From an uncultured Prevotellaceae bacterium (GTDB lineage: Bacteria; Bacteroidota; Bacteroidia; Bacteroidales; Bacteroidaceae), in the NCBI GenBank assembly GCA_902797505.1, contig CADBSW010000003.1:1-37509 (forward strand): a stretch of 37,509 bases of DNA, read 5' to 3'. The notes beneath the pieces are model-generated. The model was given only the letters and a program-made list of their open reading frames with translations. It made no database searches and was not told the origin of the DNA. Below are positions 9,114-18,560 of this stretch, piece after piece; positions within the stretch are counted from its first letter, which is position 1, and the number at the start of each line of letters is the position of its first letter. The translations under genes and the position numbers were made by a program.

Positions 9114-10382
9114 ATGTTGAATTTTATATTAGCTAGTATTGGGGTATTCCTCGTTATTATCTTGCTGGTGGTTGCCATCCTGTTGGTGGCAAAGAAATAT
9201 CTGTCACCCAGCGGAAATGTGAATATTGAGATCAATGGTGATAATGTCATCAATGTGCCGCAAGGTTCTTCACTGATGACTACACTCAATGAGAATGGTA
9301 TCTTCCTGCCATCAGCCTGTGGTGGTAAGGCATCCTGCGGACAGTGTAAGGTGCAGGTTCTTGAGGGTGGGGGAGAGATCCTCGATTCCGAGAAGCCACA
9401 CTTCACCCGTAAGGAGATCAAAGACCATTGGCGACTGGGTTGTCAGTGTAAGGTGAAGAACGACATGAAGATCAAGGTGAGCGAAAGCATCCTTGGCGTG
9501 AAGGAATGGGAGTGTGAGGTAATCTCCAACAAGAATGTCTCTTCTTTTATCAAAGAGTTTATCGTGGCATTGCCTCCGGGAGAGCATATGGACTTCATCC
9601 CTGGTTCGTACGCACAGATTAAGATCCCTGCATACGACTGCATCGACTATGATAAGGATTTCGATAAGAACGATATCGGTCCAGACTATCTTCCTTCATG
9701 GGAGAAGTTTAATATCTTCTCACTCAAGGCTCATAACCCAGAAGATACGATCCGCGCTTACTCTATGGCCAACTATCCGGCAGAGGGTGACCGTATCACA
9801 CTGACCGTTCGTATTGCCACCACACCGTTCAAACCCAAACCGGAAGTGGGCTTCCAGGATGTACCGACAGGTATCGCCTCTTCTTATATCTTCTCCCGCA
9901 AACCGGGTGATAAGGTGATCATGAGTGGTCCTTACGGTGATTTCCATCCTATCTTCGACTCAAAGAAAGAGATGATATGGGTAGGTGGTGGTGCCGGTAT
10001 GGCTCCGTTGCGTGCACAGATCATGCATATGACAAAGACGCTCAACACCCGTGACCGTGAGATGCACTTCTTCTATGGTGCACGTGCTTTGGTGGAGGCA
10101 TTCTTTGTGGAGGACTTCCTCGAACTGGAGAAGGAATTCCCCAACTTCCATTTCCACCTGGCTCTCGACCGTCCGGATCCTGCAGCAGATGCTGCAGGTG
10201 TTAAGTACACTGCCGGATTCGTTCATCAGGTGATGTATGAGACCTACCTGAAGGATCATGAGGCACCAGAGGATATTGAGTATTACATGTGTGGACCTGG
10301 TCCGATGTCAAAGGCTGTTCAGGGCATGCTCGACTCCCTCGGCGTAGATCCAGAAAGCATCATGTTTGATAATTTCGGATAA
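9114..10382 (+). CDS. nqrF: Na+-translocating NADH:quinone reductase subunit F (NADH-oxidising subunit)
   Basis: A 422-residue protein with an N-terminal membrane anchor (about residues 4-28), then a plant-type ferredoxin domain with Cys ligands in CGGKASCGQC and WRLGCQC for a 2Fe-2S cluster, then a ferredoxin-NADP reductase-like module. RAYSMANYP is the FAD-binding motif, VGGGAGMAPLRAQI the NADH-binding glycine-rich motif, and the C-terminus ends in the expected MFDNFG. This subunit takes electrons from NADH on the cytosolic side and passes them through FAD and 2Fe-2S into the membrane. An AGGAGGAAATAACC sequence just before the ATG is an unusually strong ribosome-binding site for this phylum. 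Last gene of the operon. Confidence 0.96.
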   Translation: MLNFILASIGVFLVIILLVVAILLVAKKYLSPSGNVNIEINGDNVINVPQGSSLMTTLNENGIFLPSACGGKASCGQCKVQVLEGGGEILDSEKPHFTRKEIKDHWRLGCQCKVKNDMKIKVSESILGVKEWECEVISNKNVSSFIKEFIVALPPGEHMDFIPGSYAQIKIPAYDCIDYDKDFDKNDIGPDYLPSWEKFNIFSLKAHNPEDTIRAYSMANYPAEGDRITLTVRIATTPFKPKPEVGFQDVPTGIASSYIFSRKPGDKVIMSGPYGDFHPIFDSKKEMIWVGGGAGMAPLRAQIMHMTKTLNTRDREMHFFYGARALVEAFFVEDFLELEKEFPNFHFHLALDRPDPAADAAGVKYTAGFVHQVMYETYLKDHEAPEDIEYYMCGPGPMSKAVQGMLDSLGVDPESIMFDNFG

Positions 10383-10414
10383 GGATTATCTGGGCTTGAT
10401 AAATGCAAAAAAAC

Positions 10415-10449
10415 AAATCGGCCGCATCCTCAACAGGTGCGGCCGATTT
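10415..10449. terminator. Bidirectional terminator between nqrF and susD
   Basis: A 12-bp perfect stem (AAATCGGCCGCA with TGCGGCCGATTT) around an 11-nt loop lies between the two convergent stop codons. It is flanked by an A tract on the left and by TTTCTATTAATT on the right, so it can stop transcription from both sides. Confidence 0.85.
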
Positions 10450-10456
10450 CTATTAA

Positions 10457-11908
10457 TTAATATTCAGGATTCTGAATCATGTTTGGATTGGTATCCATCT
10501 CATATTTTGGAATAGGTAACACAATCATGTGGAAATTCCAGTCGAAGTCAAGATACTGTGAGAAATGTTTCGGAGTCTTGGAAATCGTACTTACCGACAC
10601 ATCCTTACGCTCAACCTTCAGTCCGTTACGCATCAGGTCGAACAGTCGATGACCCTCGCCAAACAACTCCTTACGACGTTCTGTCAGCACACGGTCTAAT
10701 GTGATGGTCTCACCCTCTACCGTCTTTGCAGGATTAGCACGCTTAACGATAGGATCGAGATATTTCACGGCATTGTCGTTGTCACCCAACTTCTGTGCGG
10801 CCTCTGCGGCATTCAGATAAGCCTCTGACAGTCGGATTAATGGGATATTGGCATCTGTGATCGCCTCGCCCTCTTGTGGCTGGAACTTATTACAGTAACC
10901 GATCTTGCTGGCTACCTTGATCACCTTCATACGTACATCCTTAGAGTCGCTGTTCAACAACTTATAGAAAGAGCCTGTCACACACAGATCCTTATAGCCA
11001 CTGCCAGAATGGAGGTATCCAAGACTCTCCTTACCCGGACTGTCGGTGGTCAGATTGACAATCTCAAAGAGTACCTCACCAGGCTTATTAGCTGTTGCGT
11101 CATTAGCCCATGCCGTGGGATATTCCTCATTGGTCCAAAGGGCATAATGCTTCTTCTCTGCACCCTTAATGGCCTCTTCGGCTGCTTTCAGCGCATTGGC
11201 ATTATCACCTTTATAAAGATATACTCGGCTAAGCAGTGTCAGAGCGCCCCATTTGTTGATATGTCCTTTCTGGAAATCTTCACCGATAATTGCGATACCC
11301 TCAGTAAGATCCTTGATAATCTGGGTATAACACTCAGCCACTGTATTACGTGCCGGTTTGCTATCAATACTTCCTGACTGCAATACGATGGCGGCACCAA
11401 GACTCTTGCCATTGTCTTTCAGATAAGGATAGCCATAGAAACGACAGAGATCAAATAATGCCATGGCACGTAGCACGAGCGCTTCTCCCTTCACCTCTTG
11501 AACGAGCACCTTCTCATCCTCATTCTGGGTGGGTAAGTCATCAATCTTGTTTAATACGATATTGCAGTTGGCAATCATATTATAGAGGTAACTCCAATGG
11601 GTTGACGGGGCATTGTCACGAGAGAATCCGAAACGATAGTAGTTGCCGGTTCGTTTGGTAGAACTCACCGCAATCATATCATCAGCGGTCACGTCGCCAT
11701 AATAGACGAGTCTGCCGGAATAAGCATATGCGTCTTGCATCGTGTTATATACACTATTGAGGGCGTATTTTGCCTCAGAAACCAGATTGATACTGGTCGC
11801 TGACTCAACCCTCGTAGAAGGCTCAAGGTCGAGCCAGTCATTACCGCAAGAAACCATCGTAGTCGCTGCGGTACATAAAAGAATATATTTATAGAGTTTC
11901 ATATTCAA
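10457..11908 (-). CDS. susD: SusD/RagB-family outer-membrane nutrient-binding lipoprotein
   Basis: A 483-residue protein whose start has a lipoprotein signal with lipobox TMVSCGNDW and an early acidic/Trp segment (WLDLEPS) typical of SusD proteins. TPR-like helical repeats and the SusD C-terminal pattern follow (IPLIRLSEAYLNAAEA, RRKELFGEGHRLFDLMRNG, PIPKYEMDTNPNM, then NPEY at the end). SusD forms the lid over the SusC barrel and captures a glycan or peptide-derived substrate. It starts 12 nt after susC and is co-transcribed with it. No glycoside hydrolase, sulfatase or hybrid two-component system adjoins it, so the substrate cannot be inferred. The symbol is given at family level only. Confidence 0.92.
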   Translation of the reverse strand: MNMKLYKYILLCTAATTMVSCGNDWLDLEPSTRVESATSINLVSEAKYALNSVYNTMQDAYAYSGRLVYYGDVTADDMIAVSSTKRTGNYYRFGFSRDNAPSTHWSYLYNMIANCNIVLNKIDDLPTQNEDEKVLVQEVKGEALVLRAMALFDLCRFYGYPYLKDNGKSLGAAIVLQSGSIDSKPARNTVAECYTQIIKDLTEGIAIIGEDFQKGHINKWGALTLLSRVYLYKGDNANALKAAEEAIKGAEKKHYALWTNEEYPTAWANDATANKPGEVLFEIVNLTTDSPGKESLGYLHSGSGYKDLCVTGSFYKLLNSDSKDVRMKVIKVASKIGYCNKFQPQEGEAITDANIPLIRLSEAYLNAAEAAQKLGDNDNAVKYLDPIVKRANPAKTVEGETITLDRVLTERRKELFGEGHRLFDLMRNGLKVERKDVSVSTISKTPKHFSQYLDFDWNFHMIVLPIPKYEMDTNPNMIQNPEY

Positions 11909-11920
11909 GATAATTAAGGG

Positions 11921-14900
11921 TTAGAAGTTTACGTTAATACCAAAAGTAACAGTCTTGAGTGGGGGAGTGCCCCAGATGGCAGCGCCTCCAGATACTGCCT
12001 CGGGATCATAGTAATCCCACTTGGCCCATGTCCAAAGGTTGTTGGCAGAAGCATACAGACGGATATTATCGAAACCGATAGGTCTTGTCCACTCCTTTGG
12101 TAAAGTGAAACCGAACGTCATGGTCTTCAGTCGGATGAAGTCTGACTTATGCAGTCGACGGGTGGTTGTACACTTATGCATAGAGGTATAATCCGGTCCG
12201 TAGTCCATACGTTCATATGTTGTAACATCACCGGGTTGTTTCCAACAGTCGGCATAGTATGTCGGGATATTAGCCTCTGAGTCATAACCGGCACTCTCGG
12301 TCTTCTGTGCCCAGGTATCGTAGCTATAACCGCCGAACTGATAAGAGAACATAAAACTCAGATCAAACCACTTGTAACTCAGACGGTTTGACAAACCACC
12401 AGTCACAGCTGGCTCTGCATGTTTGTTGAGGGCGATGGCATGTGCATCAGAATAATCCTCTGTAATCTCCTTCGTGTAGTTACCATTCTCATCCACATCG
12501 TTGGTATAGAATTGCGGAGCACCAGTCTCGGGATTAACACCTGCAAACTCTACCATATAAAAAGTACGATAGGGCTTACCTACTTTCCTGATCTGTGTAC
12601 CACTGATAATCTCTGTCTGTGTACCGTCAAGTTTCACGACCTCATTCTTATTATGTGAGAGGTTGAAAGAAGTGGTCCACTCAAAGTCCTTCGTACGGAT
12701 ATTGGTGGAGTTGATATCCAACTCGATACCGCTATTCTTAACCTTACCGATATTCATCAGGTAAGAACTCAGACCGTTGGTCATAGAGATAGGCATATCC
12801 ATCAACAGGTTCTTGGTAGTACGCGTATAATACTCCACGGTGAAGTTTACGCGATTCCACAATGCGAAGTCAAGACCGATATTCAGGTTATAGTTGGTTT
12901 CCCACTTCAGGTTCTTGTTCTCTATCTGTGAGATACCCATTGCCGGATCAAGATTGTAGCCATCATTGACAAAACTCAGTCCCATATATCCGAAATAGTC
13001 AGAGGGTAGGGTACCGTTCACACCATAAGAGGCACGAAGCTTCAGGTCTGTGAGCCAGTTGCTGGTAGGTTGCATAAACTCTTCCTCAATCATTCTCCAT
13101 GCTGCGGATACCGACCAGAAAGAACCCCAACGGTTGTCTCTGTGTAGACGTGAACTACCGTCAATACGATAACTGCCACCCAGGTAATACTTATTGGCAA
13201 AATCATAGTTCACACGACCGATATAAGAAACCATACGTGTACGACTGTTACTTCCGCCGGCCGACTCTGTCTTCACACCATTACTGATGTCATTACGTGC
13301 CGGAGTAGCGAAATTAGAGGTCTCACCCGAGAGATAGTCACTGTACTTGTCGTCGATCTCATAGCCTAATAAGCCGTCCAGATGGTGGTTTTCATTGATC
13401 GTCGTGTTATAGGTCAGTTGGTTTGACCAGACAAGTTTTCTCAACTCATCGTATTCTTTCGACATACCACCATTGATATCATCACCGTTAGAGGTACGTG
13501 GATCAGCCCAATGCTTACCCTTGGTCATCACAAAGTCGTATGCCACGGTTGACTTAAACTTCAGGTTCTTAATAAACTCATACTGACCATATATAGTATT
13601 GAACGCGCGCGTAACATAGTTTCTGCGGAAATCATAGGTCTGAGCGAGTTTCGGGTTACGGTCGGCAATACGTATCAGTTCACGGTTCCAAGTGCCATCC
13701 TCGTTATATACGGCATCCGAAGGAGTTACGGCATTACGTGAGGTATAGAAAGGAGAGGTATACGATGTGCCTTCCTCATATACATCCTGGTTGACATTTG
13801 AGAAAAGGATGTTGGCACCCAGACTCAACTTATCCGTAGCCTGGTAGTCGACATTCAATCTTCCGGAGATACGCTCCAGTCCAGAAGTGATGGTGATACC
13901 ATCCTGTTTCAGGTAACCCAAAGAACTGTAATACTTAAAGCGGTCTGTACCACCAGAGACAGAGGCTTCATAGTTGGCATGACTGCCCTTACGGAAGAGG
14001 ATATCATCCCAGTCAACATATCCACACCATGGTTTGGGAGCATAGTCATCAATATTCTCATCGGCATAGGCCTTGGCATCAGCCTCTGATTCTCCCTTGG
14101 TATAGAAACGGTAGTTGTACAATCCCTGATAGATGAAGTCACGACGCTGCTCACCACTCATTACCGGACGGTAATCCATAGCAAAATCAGACTTTCCCCA
14201 ATCGGCCTTCAAGGATACCTGTGGTTTTCCTGCTTTACCTTTCTTGGTCGTAATCACCACGACGCCATTGGCTGCACGACTACCATAGAGTGAGGCTGCT
14301 GCGGCATCCTTTATAATGGTGATACTCTCAATATCATCATTATTGATGGTCGACATGATATCAAGTCCTGCATTAGAACTTACAGCACTGATATTACCAC
14401 TCGTAATAGGCACACCATCAATAACATACAACGGTGAGTTACTGGCATTGAAAGAACCCATACCACGGATATTCAATGAGGTGGAGGAACCTGGCTGACC
14501 AGAAGCTTGTGTAAACTGTACACCTGGTGCATTACCTTGAAGCATGTCTTGGAAAGATACAGCTGGTATATCCTTCATCTTATCGGCCTTCACATTGGTG
14601 GCAGATCCTGCATAGGCAGATTTCTTGAAAGTACCATAACCCGTTACGATGACCTCATCAACCATCATACTTTCTTGCTTTAACCTTACGGTTACTGGTT
14701 GTGAAGATGTTACGTTAATTTCCTGAGTAGCATAACCGATGAACGAAACAACCAGTCTTACTGGTAACTGATTGACATTCAGACTGAAATGTCCGTCAAC
14801 ATCAGATACAGTACCATTGCTGGTTCCTTTAATCAGAATACTTGCTCCAACAATTGGATCATTACTGTCAGCATCCACAACGACACCGGATACAGATGCC

Positions 14901-15019
14901 GCCATGGCACTGCCGTAAGATGTCTGAGAACCCGATAGGGCTGCACCAAACATCAAACCGAGTAACATAAGCATCTTTAGCCTTATGTTACTGAAAACAT
15001 TTGCTTTACTTTGTTTCAT
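11921..15019 (-). CDS. susC: SusC/RagA-family TonB-linked outer-membrane transporter
   Basis: A 1032-residue protein with an N-terminal signal region, then a carboxypeptidase-D-regulatory-like domain (SGVVVDADSNDPIVGASI, about residues 43-120). Next come the RagA signature MVDEVIVTGYGTFKKS, a plug domain (LYVIDGVPI, YGSRAANGVVVITTKKGK) and a C-terminal 22-strand barrel ending in VTFGINVNF. It imports oligomers through the outer membrane using TonB energy together with the SusD lid encoded next to it. Its length is normal for the family. A Bacteroidetes-type promoter lies about 135 bp upstream. No anti-sigma, ECF sigma or HTCS gene lies nearby. Confidence 0.95.
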   Translation of the reverse strand: MKQSKANVFSNIRLKMLMLLGLMFGAALSGSQTSYGSAMAASVSGVVVDADSNDPIVGASILIKGTSNGTVSDVDGHFSLNVNQLPVRLVVSFIGYATQEINVTSSQPVTVRLKQESMMVDEVIVTGYGTFKKSAYAGSATNVKADKMKDIPAVSFQDMLQGNAPGVQFTQASGQPGSSTSLNIRGMGSFNASNSPLYVIDGVPITSGNISAVSSNAGLDIMSTINNDDIESITIIKDAAAASLYGSRAANGVVVITTKKGKAGKPQVSLKADWGKSDFAMDYRPVMSGEQRRDFIYQGLYNYRFYTKGESEADAKAYADENIDDYAPKPWCGYVDWDDILFRKGSHANYEASVSGGTDRFKYYSSLGYLKQDGITITSGLERISGRLNVDYQATDKLSLGANILFSNVNQDVYEEGTSYTSPFYTSRNAVTPSDAVYNEDGTWNRELIRIADRNPKLAQTYDFRRNYVTRAFNTIYGQYEFIKNLKFKSTVAYDFVMTKGKHWADPRTSNGDDINGGMSKEYDELRKLVWSNQLTYNTTINENHHLDGLLGYEIDDKYSDYLSGETSNFATPARNDISNGVKTESAGGSNSRTRMVSYIGRVNYDFANKYYLGGSYRIDGSSRLHRDNRWGSFWSVSAAWRMIEEEFMQPTSNWLTDLKLRASYGVNGTLPSDYFGYMGLSFVNDGYNLDPAMGISQIENKNLKWETNYNLNIGLDFALWNRVNFTVEYYTRTTKNLLMDMPISMTNGLSSYLMNIGKVKNSGIELDINSTNIRTKDFEWTTSFNLSHNKNEVVKLDGTQTEIISGTQIRKVGKPYRTFYMVEFAGVNPETGAPQFYTNDVDENGNYTKEITEDYSDAHAIALNKHAEPAVTGGLSNRLSYKWFDLSFMFSYQFGGYSYDTWAQKTESAGYDSEANIPTYYADCWKQPGDVTTYERMDYGPDYTSMHKCTTTRRLHKSDFIRLKTMTFGFTLPKEWTRPIGFDNIRLYASANNLWTWAKWDYYDPEAVSGGAAIWGTPPLKTVTFGINVNF

Positions 15020-15154
15020 AAATAATTATTTTTACTAAGGTTATAAAAGTTATTTTATCATTCTCATCATTAATTATAAATCATCGTCTCGTCCAAAATA
15101 TATCGGATGGGCTTTTCATTAGAGTTATTAGAGGTTACTGACCTTAATTGCGGG

Positions 15155-15186
15155 CAAAAGTAAAATATAATAACGACAAAACCAAA
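15155..15186 (-). promoter_or_regulatory. Promoter of the susC-susD operon
   Basis: On the minus strand a TTTG (15183-15186) is followed after 20 bp by TACTTTTG (15155-15162), close to the Bacteroidetes -33/-7 consensus. Transcription would start near 15148, giving a leader of roughly 130 nt before susC. Confidence 0.6.
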
Positions 15187-15262
15187 TATTTTCAAGATAA
15201 TTTATCTTTTAACAAAATTTTCTCAATAGGGATAAAGTCTTGAATGATCATAGTCGGAGAGG

Positions 15263-15290
15263 TTATCCATCTTTTATTATCCATCTTTTA
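15263..15290. repeat. 14-bp exact tandem duplication
   Basis: TTATCCATCTTTTA occurs twice in direct succession at 15263-15276 and 15277-15290. It is upstream of the susC promoter. It could be a slippage product or a paired binding site; nothing in the sequence decides between them. Confidence 0.7.
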
Positions 15291-15452
15291 AAAACATAGT
15301 GTTTACATATGCCCTATTTATCATAATGCCGATTATCTATAATTAATGTATTCCGAATAATTCATCGTTATTATCAATATTTTTATTCCTCTCTATCTCT
15401 GTATATCTATGTTTAATCTTTCTATATGTTTTTCTATTTGCATTTCCCTTTT

Positions 15453-15487
15453 TCAATTCTCAATTATAAATTTTCCATTTTCAATTA
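15453..15487. repeat. Dispersed AT-rich repeat, copy 1
   Basis: This 35-bp segment, built of TCAATT and TTTTCCATTTTC blocks, matches 18524-18558 at 32 of 35 positions. The two copies bracket the uvrA paralogue in the same orientation. Confidence 0.75.
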
Positions 15488-15632
15488 TTCTTCGTAACTT
15501 TAGATAAGTTACAATGCACTCGGCATAAATAATAAGTGAACTTATTTTGTTCTGCTCTCGTTTTTTTAATAAATTCTTCACGCTCGAGAAAAGAAACAAG
15601 CTTCTTTTCTTCTCGCTTAATCAGAATTTTTG

Positions 15633-15640
15633 TAACTTTG
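15633..15640 (+). promoter_or_regulatory. -7 element of the uvrA paralogue, almost at the start codon
   Basis: TAACTTTG fits the TAnnTTTG consensus and ends only 7 bp before the ATG at 15648. With the usual -7 spacing the transcript would begin at or within a few bases of the start codon. No clean -33 TTTG is seen at 19-20 bp upstream, where the sequence is T/C-rich. Confidence 0.55.
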
Positions 15641-15647
15641 CAGAATT

Positions 15648-18500
15648 ATGGCAAACAAACAGAACGACGATCAGTACATAGAACTAAAAAATGTACGTGT
15701 AAATAATCTCAAGGGAATATCCATCAATATTCCGCGTAACCAGTTTATCACCATTACCGGTGTGTCTGGAAGCGGAAAATCATCACTCGCTTTCGATACG
15801 CTTTATGCTGAAGGCCAACGACGCTATGTGGAGTCGCTCTCAAGTTATTCACGTCAGTTTATGGGACGATTGAAAAAGCCTGAATGCGACTATATCAAAG
15901 GATTGCCACCAGCCATCGCCATCGAACAGAAAGTGATTGCACGTAATCCGCGAAGTACCGTGGGTACCAGCACCGAGATTTACGAGTATCTCAGACTTCT
16001 GTTTGCCCGTATCGGCAAGACCTATTCGCCAATCAGCGGTCAGGAAGTGAAGAAAAATACCACGGAGGATATCGTCAACTGCATGCTGCAGTTTGACAAC
16101 GGCACAAAATTCGTGTTGCTCTCCCCTATCAAAATCCCTACCGGACGCACTCTCAAACGTCAGTTAGAGATGGAGATCCAACAAGGTTATGCGCGAATCT
16201 GTTATAAAGGCGATTTTTACAGAATCGACGATTTCATCGAGGATAATAAGTTGTTTAGTGAGGCAGAGCAGAACATACAGGAAAAAAGTCAGATACTATG
16301 GCTAATCATCGATAGAATGGCCGCAAATAACGATAATGAGACCATCTCACGTCTCCTGGACTCCGCAGAGACAGCTCTTGCTGAGGGCGATGACGAATGT
16401 CGGCTGATGATCCTCCCAAGCCGACTATCGTATGATTTCTCTACCCGTTTTGAGGCTGACGGCATACGTTTTGAGGAACCCAACGAGAATATGTTCTCCT
16501 TTAACTCACCCATGGGTGCCTGTCCGGAATGTGAGGGATTCGGTAATATCATTGGTATCGATGAACGGTTGGTCATTCCCAACTCCTCCCTGAGTGTCTA
16601 CGACGGTTGTGTACAGTGTTGGCATGGTGAGAAGATGAAAATCTGGAAAGATGAGTTCTGCCGCCGGGCTGCACGGGATAACTTCCCCATTTTCACCCCT
16701 TACTGTGAACTCACTGCCGAACAGAAAGGATGGTTGTGGCATGGACTGCCCAGCGATACGACTGACATGAACGAGCAGGTTTCTATCGACGCTTTCTTCA
16801 AGATGGTGAAAGACAACCAGTACAAGATCCAGTATCGTGTGATGATGAGTCGCTATCGTGGTAAGACGGTATGTCCCAAATGTCATGGCAGCAGACTAAG
16901 ACCTGAGTCAGAATATGTGAAGATACAGGGTAATTCCATCAATAATCTGGTGGAAATGCCTGTTCTGGCGCTGTATGATTGGTTTAAGAATCTGCAACTT
17001 GACGAGCATGATGCCCGTATCGGAAAACGAATACTTGCAGAGATCAACAACCGACTGGAATTCCTTGTAAATGTGGGACTTGGATATCTTACGCTCAACC
17101 GTCCGTCGAACACGCTTTCTGGCGGTGAGAGTCAGCGTATCAACCTTACCACTTCTTTAGGTTCCAGTCTGATCGGATCGCTGTATATCCTCGATGAGCC
17201 TAGCATTGGATTACACAGTCGCGATACCGACCGACTGATCAAAGTGCTGCGCCAGTTGCAGGAGATTGGTAATACCGTTATCGTGGTGGAGCATGATGAG
17301 GAGATCATGCGTGCGGCTGATTATCTGATTGATATCGGTCCTGATGCCGGTCGATTGGGCGGTGAAATCGTGTACGATGGAAGTGCTCGCGATTTGTCAC
17401 CAACGATGGATACCGGCAGGAGCTACACCCTGAAATACTTGCTGCATCAAGAACATATCGATGTGCCCAAGAGTCGTCGACCCTGGAATCATTCGATCCT
17501 GCTGAAAGGTTGTCGGATGAACAATCTGAAAGGTATCGATGCCGCCTTCCCCCTGAATGTCTTCACCGTCATAACAGGTGTGTCGGGTAGTGGTAAGTCG
17601 TCGTTGGTGAAGGGGATCCTCTACCCTGCCCTGAAACGACATCTCAATGAGGTGGCCGACCAACCGGGCGATTATGTGGGACTGGCTGGTGATTGGGAAG
17701 CGGTAAAACATGTGGAGATGGTCGACCAGAACCCTATTGGTAAGAGCACCCGTTCGAATCCTGCCACGTATGTAAAGGCCTATGATGCGATTCGACAGTT
17801 GTTTGCCGACCAACCGTTGGCCAAGCAGATGGGCTTCACCTCACAGTATTTCTCCTTCAATGCCGATGGCGGCCGTTGTGAGGAGTGTAATGGCGCCGGT
17901 GTGATCACCGTAGAGATGCAGTTTATGGCTGATCTCGAGTTGGAGTGCGAGTCATGTCATGGCAAACGCTTCAAGCATGATATCCTCGATGTTCTGTTCC
18001 ATGGCAAGAGCATCTACGACATCCTGGAGATGACAGTCTCTGAGGCCATTGTCTTCTTTAAGGAATATCAGCAGGATCTGATTGTCAGTCGCTTACAACC
18101 GCTAGAGGATGTCGGATTGGGATATATCAAACTCGGTCAGAGTTCCTCTACCCTCTCTGGTGGTGAGAACCAGCGTGTTAAACTGGCCTACTTCATCGGT
18201 CAGGAATACTCCGACCCTACCCTCTTTATCTTTGATGAGCCTACCACCGGACTCCATTTCCACGATATCCGTCGTTTGCTCCGTGCTTTCGACGCCCTCA
18301 TCGAACGTGGACATTCCATCATCGTCATCGAGCATAATATGGATGTCATCAAATGCGCCGACCATATCATCGACTTAGGACCTGAAGGCGGAAATAAGGG
18401 AGGCTTCATCGTGTGTCAGGGCACTCCCGAGGAGATCGTCAAGTGCAAGGAGAGCATCACCGGCAAATACCTCTCCCCCTACCTCTCGCAGAATAATTAA
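15648..18500 (+). CDS. uvrA: UvrA-family excinuclease ABC ATPase subunit (paralogue lacking the first zinc CxxC)
   Basis: A 950-residue protein with two ABC ATPase halves: Walker A GVSGSGKSSLAF near residue 40 and GVSGSGKSSL near 645, ABC signatures LSGGESQRI and LSGGENQRV, and Walker B LYILDEPSIGLH and LFIFDEPTTGLH. The C-terminal zinc finger is intact (CEECNGAG ... CESCHGKRF), as is the mid-protein CPKCHGSRL. In the first half the usual pair ahead of FSFNSPMGACPECEGFG is missing: where canonical UvrA has CPxCG, this protein has FEADGI. UvrA recognises DNA damage and loads UvrB in nucleotide excision repair. Bacteroidetes commonly carry two UvrA-type proteins, and this may be the second, so repair function is likely but not certain. 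Confidence 0.88.
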   Translation: MANKQNDDQYIELKNVRVNNLKGISINIPRNQFITITGVSGSGKSSLAFDTLYAEGQRRYVESLSSYSRQFMGRLKKPECDYIKGLPPAIAIEQKVIARNPRSTVGTSTEIYEYLRLLFARIGKTYSPISGQEVKKNTTEDIVNCMLQFDNGTKFVLLSPIKIPTGRTLKRQLEMEIQQGYARICYKGDFYRIDDFIEDNKLFSEAEQNIQEKSQILWLIIDRMAANNDNETISRLLDSAETALAEGDDECRLMILPSRLSYDFSTRFEADGIRFEEPNENMFSFNSPMGACPECEGFGNIIGIDERLVIPNSSLSVYDGCVQCWHGEKMKIWKDEFCRRAARDNFPIFTPYCELTAEQKGWLWHGLPSDTTDMNEQVSIDAFFKMVKDNQYKIQYRVMMSRYRGKTVCPKCHGSRLRPESEYVKIQGNSINNLVEMPVLALYDWFKNLQLDEHDARIGKRILAEINNRLEFLVNVGLGYLTLNRPSNTLSGGESQRINLTTSLGSSLIGSLYILDEPSIGLHSRDTDRLIKVLRQLQEIGNTVIVVEHDEEIMRAADYLIDIGPDAGRLGGEIVYDGSARDLSPTMDTGRSYTLKYLLHQEHIDVPKSRRPWNHSILLKGCRMNNLKGIDAAFPLNVFTVITGVSGSGKSSLVKGILYPALKRHLNEVADQPGDYVGLAGDWEAVKHVEMVDQNPIGKSTRSNPATYVKAYDAIRQLFADQPLAKQMGFTSQYFSFNADGGRCEECNGAGVITVEMQFMADLELECESCHGKRFKHDILDVLFHGKSIYDILEMTVSEAIVFFKEYQQDLIVSRLQPLEDVGLGYIKLGQSSSTLSGGENQRVKLAYFIGQEYSDPTLFIFDEPTTGLHFHDIRRLLRAFDALIERGHSIIVIEHNMDVIKCADHIIDLGPEGGNKGGFIVCQGTPEEIVKCKESITGKYLSPYLSQNN

Positions 18501-18523
18501 TTCTCAATAGCCTTCGGCGATTA

Positions 18524-18558
18524 TCAATTTTCAATTATCAATTTTCCATTTTCCATTA
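18524..18558. repeat. Dispersed AT-rich repeat, copy 2
   Basis: Same 35-bp element as at 15453-15487 (3 mismatches), filling most of the uvrA-zip gap and ending 2 bp before the ZIP start codon. It therefore also forms the region where ribosomes must initiate on the ZIP gene. Confidence 0.75.
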
Positions 18559-18560
18559 AT

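Larger units (their letters stand above)
15020..15647. other. AT-rich intergenic region between susC and the uvrA paralogue
   Basis: This 628-bp gap between divergent genes has no credible ORF. Beginning at the susC end it holds the susC promoter, a 14-bp tandem duplication (15263-15290), one copy of a 35-bp AT-rich repeat shared with the uvrA-zip gap (15453-15487), an imperfect inverted repeat at 15583-15616 (GAGAAAAGAA facing TTCTTTTCTTCTC), and the uvrA promoter box directly before the ATG. The rest is low-complexity A/T sequence. Confidence 0.7.

Noticed and set aside
4699-10382. Rnf complex instead of Nqr
   Set aside because: Subunit A is the NqrA type and subunit F combines 2Fe-2S ferredoxin with an FNR-like module; RnfB/RnfC-type multi-4Fe-4S proteins are absent.
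10457-15019. A complete polysaccharide utilisation locus around susC-susD
   Set aside because: No glycoside hydrolase, sulfatase, surface glycan-binding protein or regulator lies next to the pair. The GH3 and esterase genes are 8-19 kb away in separate operons.
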